This document shows positions 43,812-53,068 of a stretch of DNA of 64,000 nt, one piece after another. Positions within the stretch are counted from its first letter, which is position 1. Each line of letters starts with the position of its first letter. The notes beneath the pieces are model-generated. The model worked only from the letters and a program-made list of their open reading frames with translations, ran no database searches and was not told the DNA's origin. The position numbers and the translations under genes are program-made. The stretch is from positions 1 through 64,000 of the forward strand of contig JBLIIJ010000007.1 of the NCBI GenBank assembly GCA_047635055.1, in the 5' to 3' direction. The DNA comes from JAVJRN01 sp047635055 (lineage in GTDB: Bacteria > Bacteroidota > Bacteroidia > Cytophagales > Cyclobacteriaceae).

Positions 43812-43965
43812 TCTTTTACTAAAATCTAGAATTCTTAAAAACTATTAATGTAACTGTTATATTGTGGAATTGGTTGTATCGTAACGGGTTAAAATATCTT
43901 ATTTCTGCCTATCTGTAATCAAAAGTTATAAATCCTGTAAATTCGATTTTTGAAATTAATTAAAA

Positions 43966-45648
43966 ATGTCTGACGAAAAAATAATATTCTCCATGTCTGG
44001 GGTGAATAAGATTTATCCACCCAAGAAACAAGTTCTCAACAATATATACTTATCATTTTTTTATGGTGCTAAGATAGGAGTGTTAGGCCTAAATGGTTCA
44101 GGTAAGTCTTCTTTATTGAAAATAATTGCCGGTATCGACAAGGATTATATTGGTGAAGTAGCATTTTCACAAGCATATACTGTTGGATTCCTTGAACAAG
44201 AGCCACAATTAGATGCCGATAAAACGGTAAAGGAGGTGATTAGTGAAGCTATGGGCGAGGTGAACGATCTCATAAAGCTTTATGATGAGATCAATCTTAA
44301 ATTCTCTGAGCCTGAAATTCTTGAAGATCCTGATAAAATGAACAAGCTCATAGAGCAACAGGGTGAGGTTCAAGAAAAAATGGATAATCTCGGTGCTTGG
44401 GAGGTAGACACAGTATTGAAAAGAGCTATGGATGCTCTTAGAACGCCACCAGAAGACGCTATTATTAAAAACTTATCTGGTGGTGAGAAAAGAAGAGTAG
44501 CGCTCTGCCGCTTGTTGCTACAAAAGCCGGATGTTTTGTTATTAGATGAGCCAACTAACCACCTTGATGCAGAGTCGGTACATTGGTTAGAGCAACATCT
44601 GCAGCAATATGAAGGAACTGTGATCGCAGTGACTCACGATAGGTACTTCCTTGATAATGTGGCAGGCTGGATTCTGGAGTTGGATAGAGGCGAGGGTATA
44701 CCTTGGAAAGGGAATTATAGTAGCTGGTTAGAACAAAAAGAAAAACGTTTAGCCAAAGAAGAAAAGACGGAATCGAAAAGACAGAAAACACTTCAAAGGG
44801 AGCTTGAATGGGTAAGAATGTCCCCAAAAGGGAGGCAATCAAAAGCTAAGGCAAGACTGAGCGCTTATGACAAGTTACTAAGTCAGGAAGGTAAGGAGGC
44901 AGAATCTCAATTGGAGCTATTTATTCCACCTGGCCCGCGATTAGGAACAAAAGTGATTGAAGCGAATGGTGTATCTAAGGCGTATGGAGATAAACTCCTA
45001 TTTGAGAACCTTACATTTAGCTTACCTCAGGGAGGAATAGTTGGGGTTATCGGCCCCAATGGTGCTGGTAAAACAACGTTATTTAACCTTATTACTGGAA
45101 AGGAAAAGCCAGACGCAGGAACATTCGAAGTAGGCAGTACTGTAGAAATGGCTTACGTTGATCAGGAGCATGATGACCTTAAGCCAGATGAATCTGTTTA
45201 TAAGGCTATCTCTGGGGGTAATGATATAATACAGTTGGGAAATAAAGAGATGAATGCGCGCGCATACGTAAGTAAATTCAATTTTTCAGGATCAGATCAA
45301 GAGAAAAAAGTTGGGGTATTGTCTGGAGGTGAGAGAAACAGAGCTCATTTGGCAATTACCTTAAAACAAGGTGCCAATTTGGTGCTGCTTGATGAACCAA
45401 CGAATGATTTGGACGTGAATACACTAAGAGCGCTAGAAGAGGCTTTAGAAAATTTTGGTGGATGTGCTGTTGTTATTAGCCATGATAGATGGTTCTTGGA
45501 TAGAATTGCTACGCATATTTTGGCTTATGAAGGAGACTCTCAAGTTTACTGGTTTGAAGGAAATTATAGTGATTATGAAGAGAACAGGAAGAAACGACTT
45601 GGTGATACAGAGCCAACGAGAATCAAGTATAAAAAGTTGATGAAATAA
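43966..45648 (+). CDS. ettA: Energy-dependent translational throttle protein EttA (ABC-F)
   Basis: A 560-residue ABC-F ATPase that binds the ribosomal E site and gates the first elongation step according to ATP level. Two nucleotide-binding domains: Walker A GLNGSGKSS and GPNGAGKTT, signatures LSGGEKRR and LSGGERNR, Walker B LLLDEPTNHLD and VLLDEPTNDLD. The linker (KAKARLSAYDKLL) and an arm domain in the first half are those of EttA. No membrane domain. Monocistronic. Confidence 0.96.
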   Translation: MSDEKIIFSMSGVNKIYPPKKQVLNNIYLSFFYGAKIGVLGLNGSGKSSLLKIIAGIDKDYIGEVAFSQAYTVGFLEQEPQLDADKTVKEVISEAMGEVNDLIKLYDEINLKFSEPEILEDPDKMNKLIEQQGEVQEKMDNLGAWEVDTVLKRAMDALRTPPEDAIIKNLSGGEKRRVALCRLLLQKPDVLLLDEPTNHLDAESVHWLEQHLQQYEGTVIAVTHDRYFLDNVAGWILELDRGEGIPWKGNYSSWLEQKEKRLAKEEKTESKRQKTLQRELEWVRMSPKGRQSKAKARLSAYDKLLSQEGKEAESQLELFIPPGPRLGTKVIEANGVSKAYGDKLLFENLTFSLPQGGIVGVIGPNGAGKTTLFNLITGKEKPDAGTFEVGSTVEMAYVDQEHDDLKPDESVYKAISGGNDIIQLGNKEMNARAYVSKFNFSGSDQEKKVGVLSGGERNRAHLAITLKQGANLVLLDEPTNDLDVNTLRALEEALENFGGCAVVISHDRWFLDRIATHILAYEGDSQVYWFEGNYSDYEENRKKRLGDTEPTRIKYKKLMK

Positions 45649-45679
45649 ATAGCCCGTTTTACCCTGTTAGAGAAAATGA

Positions 45680-45712
45680 AAAAGGCCATCCTAATTTTAA
45701 GATGGCCTTTTA
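45680..45712. terminator. Bidirectional terminator between ettA and the HNH gene
   Basis: AAAAAGGCCATC, a ten-base loop, GATGGCCTTTT. It lies 31 bp after ettA and 21 bp beyond the convergent HNH gene's stop. Confidence 0.8.
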
Positions 45713-45732
45713 TGATTTTGTCGAAATTATCT

Positions 45733-46230
45733 TTATGCTTCGACTTCTTCTTTTACTTTTTTAGGTCTTCCTGGTAGCACAGTGTCTGGCTTGAAACCAT
45801 TTTTATACCTTTTCTTACGAGTTTTCCAAACTTTGAAGTTGTTCTTATTCCCAACTTCAAATTGCCATTTCATGTGGCCGGATGGAGTTTCCCACTGCAA
45901 GTTATCCGCCTTGTTGTTTCTCGGATTATTATCCTTGTGAATAATCATCGTGAGTTCTTCAGGGGTGTCATTTGCTACAAATGCTCTGGCAGTTTCTTTA
46001 TGAGGATAAACCGTTCTTCTACGTTTATCGTCATCTATCAGATCTAAGAAATAACACTTACATGTTTTATTCCATCGTTGGCGCATCATTTTGCCTTTGA
46101 TTTTCATGTTTGTCTTACTTCCTTTATGCCAGGTAGTTCTCGTTTTACTTCTAATTTTTCCTCGATTAGAAATATCGTAATTAGTGAAACCCTTTATTGG
46201 ATCCCATAATTCTTCACTTTGATCAGCCAT
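45733..46230 (-). CDS. NUMOD4/HNH-type endonuclease-like protein
   Basis: A 165-residue basic protein. The N-terminal NUMOD4 motif is ELWDPIKGFTNYDISNRGKIRS. The HNH_3-like block TMIIHKDNNPRNNKADNLQWET follows, in which H-K-D...N-N...N-L-x-W fits the catalytic beta-beta-alpha metal site; the final His of canonical HNH may be the H in SGHMKWQ. The C-terminus has an AT-hook-like PGRPKK. This is the layout of phage or intron homing endonucleases, yet it is an isolated gene with no intron or phage neighbour, so it could be a domesticated DNA-binding protein. Confidence 0.8.
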   Translation of the reverse strand: MADQSEELWDPIKGFTNYDISNRGKIRSKTRTTWHKGSKTNMKIKGKMMRQRWNKTCKCYFLDLIDDDKRRRTVYPHKETARAFVANDTPEELTMIIHKDNNPRNNKADNLQWETPSGHMKWQFEVGNKNNFKVWKTRKKRYKNGFKPDTVLPGRPKKVKEEVEA

Positions 46231-46463
46231 AATTGTTTGATGGTTTAAATTGTACTTAGGTTTTAAAAGCTGAAGTTGTTACACTCAAAACAAATCTAAT
46301 CTTTTTAATTACAATTATATCAAATGATATAAAATATTATTTCACTTACCCTTTTTTGCTTGTTGATTAGTAACGGTAATTTGGTTTGATAACTACTCCG
46401 AGACATATTAGGAGATTACCATAATTTGATAATGACTTCAATCAATTATTTATTTGATGTACA
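46231..46463. other. Intergenic stretch upstream of decayed secreted-protein gene
   Basis: AT-rich, no frame. It joins the decayed frame at 46464 and, after it, about 70 bp before crtZ; altogether 760 bp without an intact gene. Confidence 0.5.
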
Positions 46464-46925
46464 ATGATTCTTAAAATCATTTCTCTGTTGTTATTATTCC
46501 AAGAAGGAAGGCCTTCTGCTGAATCTATTGATGTGCCTAGCGTTTTTAACATAAAGTATACAGTCAATTTATAATGGTATATAGAGATGGAAATTTTTAA
46601 TGAGAAAGGTAAAAAGAAGTACCGTAGTGCTATTAAAAATACTACCGGCTTCATCATGCCATTTAATCTAGAAGGAGAAGTTTGAGGATTTCATAAAGTG
46701 GAGCTCTTTACTGCTGCCTACGATTTAACCAAAACTGATGAATATGTAAGTTGGGAAGACAGGCAGAAAAAAGACATATCCAATATATTTAATACAGACA
46801 ACAAGCTTATCCGTATGAGCTCAAAATTCTCGACTCCAAAAAAGGCTTCAATAAATATTTAAGATTAGAAAGGAACTAATTTGATTCAGGACACTTCTCC
46901 TTGAGAGTAGAAATTTATGAGAGAC
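46464..46925 (+). pseudogene. Decayed gene for an unrecognised exported protein
   Basis: An ATG at 46464 starts a signal-peptide-like run (MILKIISLLLLFQ), then continues in one frame through two nonsense codons (TAA 46572-46574, TGA 46683-46685): SIDVPSVFNIKYTVNL, MEIFNEKGKKKYRSAIKNT and GFHKVELFTAAYDLTKTDEY. At about 46810 the coding signal moves to another frame (YELKILDSKKGFNKYLRLERN, a further stop, then FDSGHFSLRVEIYERL). The open frame on both sides of each stop argues for a recently inactivated gene. No family recognised. Confidence 0.5.
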
Positions 46926-46992
46926 TATAATGTTTATGGATATACTGGTAGGATATTAGAGGACAAGATCTCCTCATCTAATTCTGTGATTA

Positions 46993-47466
46993 CTACCGAA
47001 AAGTTTTGTTTTTGACTTTTTGTTGTTCGTATTTTTCAGGAGCATATAAAAATCCAAAGGCTTCTGCTCCTCCTTGAGAATGGGTTTCGTGGTGAACGTA
47101 ATGCGCACGAATTATTCTTTGTAAATATTTTGACTTAGCCTTAAATGATATTTTTATCCTTCTATGAACAATGATATCATGAAAGATGAAGTAGAAAATA
47201 CCATACCCTAAAATGCCAAATCCAATATATCGAAGAAACTCCATGTTGTTGATTTCAAATCCTAAAACGATTAACGCGATGGATGGGAGACTAAAAACAA
47301 GGGCGAACAAGTCGTTTCTCTCAAATTTGTGATTATGGACTTTATGATGTGATCTATGCCACGTCCATAGAATTCCGTGCATTACATACTTATGAGTGAA
47401 CCAGGCGACACCTTCCATGAAAAAGAAAGTGACTATGGCTAAGCCAATTCCAACAGCGATATTCAT
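46993..47466 (-). CDS. crtZ: Beta-carotene hydroxylase (CrtZ type)
   Basis: A 157-residue di-iron membrane hydroxylase that adds 3-OH groups to beta-ionone rings. Histidine boxes: HKYVMHG, HRSHHKVH, HDIIVHRRI and HYVHHETH. About four helices. One base separates it from the upstream ispH stop, so the pair is cotranscribed. It links MEP-pathway supply to ring hydroxylation. Confidence 0.92.
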   Translation of the reverse strand: MNIAVGIGLAIVTFFFMEGVAWFTHKYVMHGILWTWHRSHHKVHNHKFERNDLFALVFSLPSIALIVLGFEINNMEFLRYIGFGILGYGIFYFIFHDIIVHRRIKISFKAKSKYLQRIIRAHYVHHETHSQGGAEAFGFLYAPEKYEQQKVKNKTFR

Positions 47467-47467
47467 C

Positions 47468-48313
47468 TTAAAACTTCTGTATTTCCTTTTTTATATCTTC
47501 CATGAGCCACATAGGCGTTGATGTAGCACCACATATACCAATAGAGTCTCCCTTTTTAAACCACTCTAAATTCAGCTCGTTTTGATTAGAGATGAAAAAA
47601 GAGTTAGGATTATTTTCCTTACAAATATTGTAAAGTACTTTCCCATTCGAAGATTTTGTGCCAGACACAAAAATGATCGCATCAAATCTATTTGCAAATG
47701 TCCTTAACTCCTTATCTCTGTTTGACACCTGACGACAAATTGTATCGTTAGCATTTAACTCAATACCTGCCGCTATTAATTTCGCTTTTATATCATAAAA
47801 ACTATCAGTACTCTTTGTCGTCTGACTATATAGCGTAATTTTTTTTGGCAGAGTGTTGATATCGAGTTCATCTAGGCTTTGAAATATCACTGCATTATTA
47901 CTTGTTTGACCAAGAAGTCCGATAACTTCAGCATGTCCGTGCTTACCATAGATATATATGTTCTCATCTTTATCGTATGAGTTTTTTATACGATTTTGAA
48001 GTTTTAATACTACGGGGCATGACGCATCTATTAGGGTAAGATTATTCTTTAATGCAAGTGCGTACGTGCTAGGAGGTTCGCCATGGGCTCTGATAAGCAC
48101 TTTCGCATTTTGAATTTTCAATAAATCTTCATGGCTGATTATTTTTAAACCTTTATTTTGAAGTCTTCTTACCTCTTCATCATTATGTACAATGTCTCCA
48201 AGACAATATAATGACTTATCTTCTTCCAATATTTCTTCTGCCATCTCGATAGCGTATACTACGCCAAAGCAAAAGCCGGAATTCTGATCAATGTTTACCT
48301 TTAAATCTAACAC
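47468..48313 (-). CDS. ispH: 4-hydroxy-3-methylbut-2-enyl diphosphate reductase
   Basis: A 281-residue [4Fe-4S] enzyme performing the last MEP step to IPP and DMAPP. The three cluster cysteines are C15 (GFCFGV), C99 (DASCPVV) and C193 (DTICRQVSNR). The substrate-binding blocks IRAHGEPPSTY and GHAEV are intact. Upstream partner of crtZ. Confidence 0.96.
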   Translation of the reverse strand: MLDLKVNIDQNSGFCFGVVYAIEMAEEILEEDKSLYCLGDIVHNDEEVRRLQNKGLKIISHEDLLKIQNAKVLIRAHGEPPSTYALALKNNLTLIDASCPVVLKLQNRIKNSYDKDENIYIYGKHGHAEVIGLLGQTSNNAVIFQSLDELDINTLPKKITLYSQTTKSTDSFYDIKAKLIAAGIELNANDTICRQVSNRDKELRTFANRFDAIIFVSGTKSSNGKVLYNICKENNPNSFFISNQNELNLEWFKKGDSIGICGATSTPMWLMEDIKKEIQKF

Positions 48314-48421
48314 GTCATATTAACTTGAAAATGTTTTAATTGTTTAGAAACGCCACTCAGCAATTACTAATGTAATTAGCTAGTCAATTGAAACACTAAT
48401 TATATTAGTCTTATGATTTGA

Positions 48422-49304
48422 GAGTTCGAAGGTACGAGCTTAATCAATTTCATCGATAGGTTCTCTTCCTCGGTAAAGTGCAAAAAATATCTGGCCGATA
48501 TCAAGTGGTGAGACGGGTTCGTGTGTAGTCATAACGCTTACTGGAAGAAAAAGGATGATCCATTCCATCGGGTATGTAAAAGTTGTCGGCTTTGCGAATC
48601 AGTCACTTCAAATACGCTCTTCCATAAAGTGAAATTTGATTTGAGGAAAGCTTTCTTGATCCTTTTTGAGACGTACACAACGACAAAGAGCTGCGCTGGA
48701 GAAGCGATGGCAAGAAGATATAGTGTAAATAGAAAGACCGCTTGGCTCTTTATGCACAAAGTAAGAAAGGCACAATGGCTAGTTCTGGTCAACATCCTAT
48801 CGCTGGGGATTGTGAAGTTGGTGAGGCCTTTGTTGTAGAGAAAGTATCTAGTAAAAGAGGTCTAGGGGCGGAGAAAAAGAAGAAAGTCAGTGTTGTGATT
48901 GAAAAAGGTGAGAGTAGGGGGATTAGTAGAGCTTACGCCAGAAGTATCTCTAGTTTCTTCGCCGTGGAATTAGGTAAAATATTTAATCTTCCTATAGATA
49001 AAAGTGTGAAGCAGATTGATACAGATCAATGGGAAGGATACCTTCCGTTGATGAAGGACTGGAATATAGTGCAGACAAAATGTGACCCTGGTGTTAATTT
49101 TAACCTTATGCACAGGTTTATACAGCAATTGAAGGATGGTTGCGTGGCATTCATCGTCCTGTTAGTAAAGAGTATATCCAAGCTTATCTCGACGAATATT
49201 GCTACAGGTTCAATAGACATGGAACACGTGATTCGGTATTCAAGAATCTGATCAACAGGATGATGAAACACCAGCCAGTATGCCACCGATTATTAGTCAA
49301 TTAA
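48422..49304 (+). pseudogene. IS1595-family transposase remnant (ISXO2-like)
   Basis: Fragments in different frames make up an ISXO2-like transposase. The N-terminal zinc-ribbon part reads KKYLADIKW, an in-frame TGA at 48509-48511, then DGFVC with the second Cys pair partly deleted. Then come SNTLFHKVKFDLRKAFLILF and RRYSVNRKTAWLFMHKVRKA. A frameshift near 48775 leads into PIAGDCEVGEAFV, the DDE start (the usual E-V-D-E-T is altered), and IDTDQWEGYLPL. Another frameshift near 49130 leads into GWLRGIHRPVSKEYIQAYLDEYCYRFNRH. No clear terminal inverted repeats. It separates ispH-crtZ from the other carotenoid genes. Confidence 0.85.
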
Positions 49305-49310
49305 TAAATC

Positions 49311-50018
49311 CTAGATGGGCGATTCTGTAATTTTTTTCTTGAAATTTCCGCGAAAGAGTTCAAAAAGAGAAATATTCATGAGCAGTAGAAGTAATGCATA
49401 AATAATATCCTCGATTGGTATTGTTATTATTCTTAAACCAAAGTTTTCTGTGTCGTCATACCAGACCACAGGTGCAGGCGTAAAAGCTCCGGTTAATACA
49501 CCATTTACTAACAAAAAGGGTAACAAGTGAATGGCATATGCTACGAAAAACTTCGTTAACCAAGATGGATTTATATAGGCCAATGTCATCAGAAATACCC
49601 CTGAAAATAAAAATGCCCAAAACGTATATTCTTGCCCCTTAAATAAGATTGAGATTAATATCAAAAAGAAACCACCAATCATCATTGCAGGTGAAGTGAA
49701 CTTCTTGTGAGCCATTTTAGGGAAGAAGTAACCTAAACATTCATAAATAAAAATACTTGCAAAAGGTACAGTTATAAAAAAAAGCCATTCTTCGATAGGT
49801 AAATGAAAAAGCTTAATTCCAACTAGGTAGTCATCATTAAAGCCCCAAACTTCATTTTTAGTAAATATTACATCCCATATTATAAAGAAAGTCGCTGTTA
49901 GAGCAATTGCAGGGAATAGTGCCTTCCACTGTTTGTAATACTGCAATCTGCTTTCAAATGAACGGGCTAAGGGGAATGAAATAGTAAAGATATTGATGCT
50001 TAGATATAGCCAGCTCAT
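49311..50018 (-). CDS. Lycopene beta-cyclase, fused CrtYc-CrtYd type
   Basis: A 235-residue membrane protein made of two lycopene-cyclase domains. Each carries the acidic motif of this class: LPIEEWLFF (73-81) and IPIEDIIYALL (200-210). About seven helices. It cyclises one or both psi ends of lycopene. Its start overlaps the crtB stop by one base (TAATG). Last gene of the sigma-crtI-crtB-crtY operon. Confidence 0.9.
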   Translation of the reverse strand: MSWLYLSINIFTISFPLARSFESRLQYYKQWKALFPAIALTATFFIIWDVIFTKNEVWGFNDDYLVGIKLFHLPIEEWLFFITVPFASIFIYECLGYFFPKMAHKKFTSPAMMIGGFFLILISILFKGQEYTFWAFLFSGVFLMTLAYINPSWLTKFFVAYAIHLLPFLLVNGVLTGAFTPAPVVWYDDTENFGLRIITIPIEDIIYALLLLLMNISLFELFRGNFKKKITESPI

Positions 50019-50857
50019 TATGCTATATAATTAAGTCTATCTAAAAATAGTGTTTTTGCTAGTAACGTCATTTTAACATAATCTGGGACACGAATTCTTT
50101 CAAGTTGAATGCTCGTTGAAGGTAGCTTTTTTATTTTTTTAAATAATTGAAGGTAGTATGCATATGCAAGATAAACACCCCCTCTAGCACCTTTTGGTAG
50201 GTTTTTTATACCTACGAGTGCATCCTCAAAATCTTTAGCGATATCACTTTCAATAATTGATTTATCCTTTTCTGAAAAGTTACTAAAATCGACTCCTGGA
50301 AAATATATTCTTCCTCTAACATCAAAATCACTCTTAATATCTCTAAGAAAATTTACTTTTTGAAATGCAGCTCCTAAGCTCTTTGCGGAAGATTCTAATT
50401 TTTGATATTCGTCCACATCACCATCACAAAAAACATTTAGACACATAAGACCTACCACTTCTGCAGAGCCATAAATGTATTCTTGATAAGTTTCTTCGGT
50501 AAAGGTCTGTTGCGCAAGGTCCATCTCCATGCTGTGTAAAAAAGCGATAATCAGCGAGTGATCAATATTGTATTGGTTAACTACTAGTTGAAAAGAATGG
50601 AGGACTGGGTTTAAGCTTATTTTTTCTTTAATTGCGACGAAGGTATCTTGCTTAAAGCGACTTAAAAGTTCTGTCTTGTTGTGTTCGTGAAAGGTGTCTA
50701 CAATCTCATCTGCATATCTGACATAGGCATAAATTGAATATATGGCTCCATGATATTTTGCAGCTAGGGTTTTGATACCCAACGTGAATGATGTGCTATA
50801 ATGTTGGGTAATTATTTTGCTACAATCAAGCGTAGTTTGCGTATATAAATCGATCAT
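50018..50857 (-). CDS. crtB: Phytoene synthase
   Basis: A 279-residue squalene/phytoene synthase family enzyme joining two GGPP into phytoene. Aspartate-rich motifs: DEIVD (50-54) and DIKSD (173-177), followed by GRIYFPG. Starts 11 bp after crtI. Confidence 0.94.
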   Translation of the reverse strand: MIDLYTQTTLDCSKIITQHYSTSFTLGIKTLAAKYHGAIYSIYAYVRYADEIVDTFHEHNKTELLSRFKQDTFVAIKEKISLNPVLHSFQLVVNQYNIDHSLIIAFLHSMEMDLAQQTFTEETYQEYIYGSAEVVGLMCLNVFCDGDVDEYQKLESSAKSLGAAFQKVNFLRDIKSDFDVRGRIYFPGVDFSNFSEKDKSIIESDIAKDFEDALVGIKNLPKGARGGVYLAYAYYLQLFKKIKKLPSTSIQLERIRVPDYVKMTLLAKTLFLDRLNYIA

Positions 50858-50868
50858 ACTTATTAAAG

Positions 50869-52338
50869 TTAAACAAAATCCTTTTCGATTTCTTTGGCAA
50901 CAACTTCTCCCGAAATTATTGAAGGAGGGACACCAGGGCCCGGTACTGTTAGCTGACCTGTGAAGTAAAGATTTTTTAGCTTCTTATTTTTCATAGCAGG
51001 TTTTAGTATTGCTGTTTGTCTTAGCGTGTTAGCCAAACCGTAAGCATTACCCTTATAGGAGTTGTAGTCCATTTTGAAATCGTTGTGAGCATAGCTCCTT
51101 TTATAAACGATATGATTTCGTATATCTACGCCGGTATATGCTTTGAGTTTGTCTGAAATTAACTCAAAATAGCTTTCTCGAATATCTTCATTGTCGGCTA
51201 AGTCAGGGGCTACAGGAATTAAGACAAACAAGTTTTCACAGCCTTCTGGGGCAACTGTACTGTCAGTAATGGATGTAACCGATGTGTAGACTAGTGGGTT
51301 ACTTGGCCATTGTGGTGAATCATAGATTTCTTTTGCGTGTTGTTTAAAATCTTCATCAAAGAAAAGGACGTGATGCTTCATATTAGGAAGCTTGGTGTTT
51401 AGTCCAATGTAAAAAATTAATGAAGAGGGTGCCATTGTTCTTTTTTCCCAATATTCTGGTGAATACATTCTGTATTCAGGTTGGAGAATATGTTGTTCTA
51501 TGTGATTGTAATCTGCACCACCAACAACGACATCACATTTAATCTTAGACTTACTCGTAACTACTTCTGATATAAGTTTGGAGATTACAGGCAGTTTTAT
51601 GACTGTTTCATCAAATCGGAAAGTAACCCCAAGCTCTGTAGCAAGGCTGACCATTCCTTCAACTATTTTATACATTCCACCTTTTGGATACCACGTACCA
51701 AGACTTAAGTCTGCATAATTCATAAGACTATATAAGGCAGGTGTGTTTTCAGGGGTAGCTCCTAAAAAGAGTACCGGAAACTCCATTAGCTGTATAAGCC
51801 GTTCATCTTTAAAAAATTTTCGAATGTGCTTCGACATGGAAGTAAAGACATCCATTTTAAATAAACCATACAGTAGACGACTATCCATAAACTCGAAGAT
51901 TGATCGGCTCGGTTTATGTACCAAATCATTAATGCCTACTTTATATTTGTAGGAGGCTTGTGCAAGAAATTTACGAAGTTGGAGCGCACTTCCCTCTTCA
52001 ATTGATTCAAATAATTCTTCCAGCTCGGACATGGATGCCGGCAGGTTCATTTCATCATTCTTGAATTTCACGCGATAAGAAGGATCTAGTCTTATCAGCT
52101 CATAATAGTCTTCCGTTTTTTTTCCAAATGCATTGAAAAATTGATCGAAAACATCAGGCATCCAGTACCATGATGGTCCCATATCAAAGGTAAAGCCAGA
52201 CACTTTCAATTGTCTGGCTCTTCCACCTGCTGTTTTATTTTTTTCAACGACTGTTACATTATTACCAGCTTTAGCTAAATAACAAGCTGCTGAAAGACTC
52301 GAAAATCCCGAACCTATTACAATGATATTTTTTTTCAT
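50869..52338 (-). CDS. crtI: Phytoene desaturase (CrtI type)
   Basis: A 489-residue FAD-dependent desaturase. The N-terminal FAD motif is VIGSGFSSLSAACYLAKAG; the third Gly of GxGxxG is Ser. The C-terminal signature is FTGQLTVPGPGVPPSIISGE, typical of CrtI. It turns phytoene into lycopene, and some homologues perform 3',4'-desaturation. It overlaps the ECF sigma gene by 4 bp (ATGA), so sigma and enzyme synthesis are coupled. Confidence 0.95.
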   Translation of the reverse strand: MKKNIIVIGSGFSSLSAACYLAKAGNNVTVVEKNKTAGGRARQLKVSGFTFDMGPSWYWMPDVFDQFFNAFGKKTEDYYELIRLDPSYRVKFKNDEMNLPASMSELEELFESIEEGSALQLRKFLAQASYKYKVGINDLVHKPSRSIFEFMDSRLLYGLFKMDVFTSMSKHIRKFFKDERLIQLMEFPVLFLGATPENTPALYSLMNYADLSLGTWYPKGGMYKIVEGMVSLATELGVTFRFDETVIKLPVISKLISEVVTSKSKIKCDVVVGGADYNHIEQHILQPEYRMYSPEYWEKRTMAPSSLIFYIGLNTKLPNMKHHVLFFDEDFKQHAKEIYDSPQWPSNPLVYTSVTSITDSTVAPEGCENLFVLIPVAPDLADNEDIRESYFELISDKLKAYTGVDIRNHIVYKRSYAHNDFKMDYNSYKGNAYGLANTLRQTAILKPAMKNKKLKNLYFTGQLTVPGPGVPPSIISGEVVAKEIEKDFV

Positions 52339-52850
52339 TGACTGTCTTTCGAGTATACTTTTAAATTATCTTTCAATTCTTTTCTAGCAATATGTATTCT
52401 ATTTTTCACAGTTCCAATAGGAATAACCAATCTCTCTGCTATTTCATGGTATTTAAAGCCTCGAAAATGCATCATAAAGGGAACTTTATAAGCGTCTTGG
52501 AGATTTTCGATTGCTTTATTAATATCTCTCATCGCGAAATTAGTATGCGCATCATTTGATATTGTGCTTTCAGTACTATTGATGTAGTGAAGATTTTCTG
52601 TAGTATCAATGAAGGTATTTCTTCTTACCATTCTTTGATAGTTCGTAATGAATGTATTCTTCATTATCGTGTACATCCATGCTTTCAAGTTCGTACCTGC
52701 CGCGAATTTATCCCTGTGCGTAAAGGCTTTTAAAATCGTTTCCTGCATCAAATCGTTGGCATCTTCCACATCTTTGGTCAATTTCATAGCGTATGGTTTC
52801 AATGATCCTGTTAATTTATCTACTTGATAACTAAATTCTAAAGCTGTCAT
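52335..52850 (-). CDS. ECF-type RNA polymerase sigma factor
   Basis: A 171-residue sigma-70 family protein with region 2 (LTKDVEDANDLMQETILKAF and AWMYTIMKNTFITNYQR) and region 4 (YKVPFMMHFRGFKYHEIAERL, then IGTVKNRIHIARKELK). No adjacent anti-sigma gene. As first gene of the crt operon it probably controls pigment synthesis, a role ECF factors have in other carotenogenic bacteria; here this is inferred from the coupled position. Confidence 0.92.
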   Translation of the reverse strand: MTALEFSYQVDKLTGSLKPYAMKLTKDVEDANDLMQETILKAFTHRDKFAAGTNLKAWMYTIMKNTFITNYQRMVRRNTFIDTTENLHYINSTESTISNDAHTNFAMRDINKAIENLQDAYKVPFMMHFRGFKYHEIAERLVIPIGTVKNRIHIARKELKDNLKVYSKDSQ

Positions 52851-52977
52851 GATAGTTTGGTTTTGTTTAACATAAAGCTAGTCTTTGTTAAACGAAATTA
52901 CAAGGGTTTGTTTAAAGAAAGTATCACAAAGAGTAAACAAAAAACAGGTAACGACATCAATTATATTATTTTTTTGG

Positions 52978-53009
52978 CCAAAAAAAGCCCCTTATGGATT
53001 CATAAGGGG
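52978..53009 (-). terminator. Terminator of the cruF-carH unit
   Basis: Minus direction: CCCCTTATG, AATC, CATAAGGGG, then CTTTTTTT. It lies about 60 bp after the carH-like stop and insulates it from the sigma-crt operon. Confidence 0.9.
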
Positions 53010-53068
53010 ATAAAGTACACTTTAGGGTATATTATATGTGTTTAATATTTTAATGTAAACTGTTAAAC

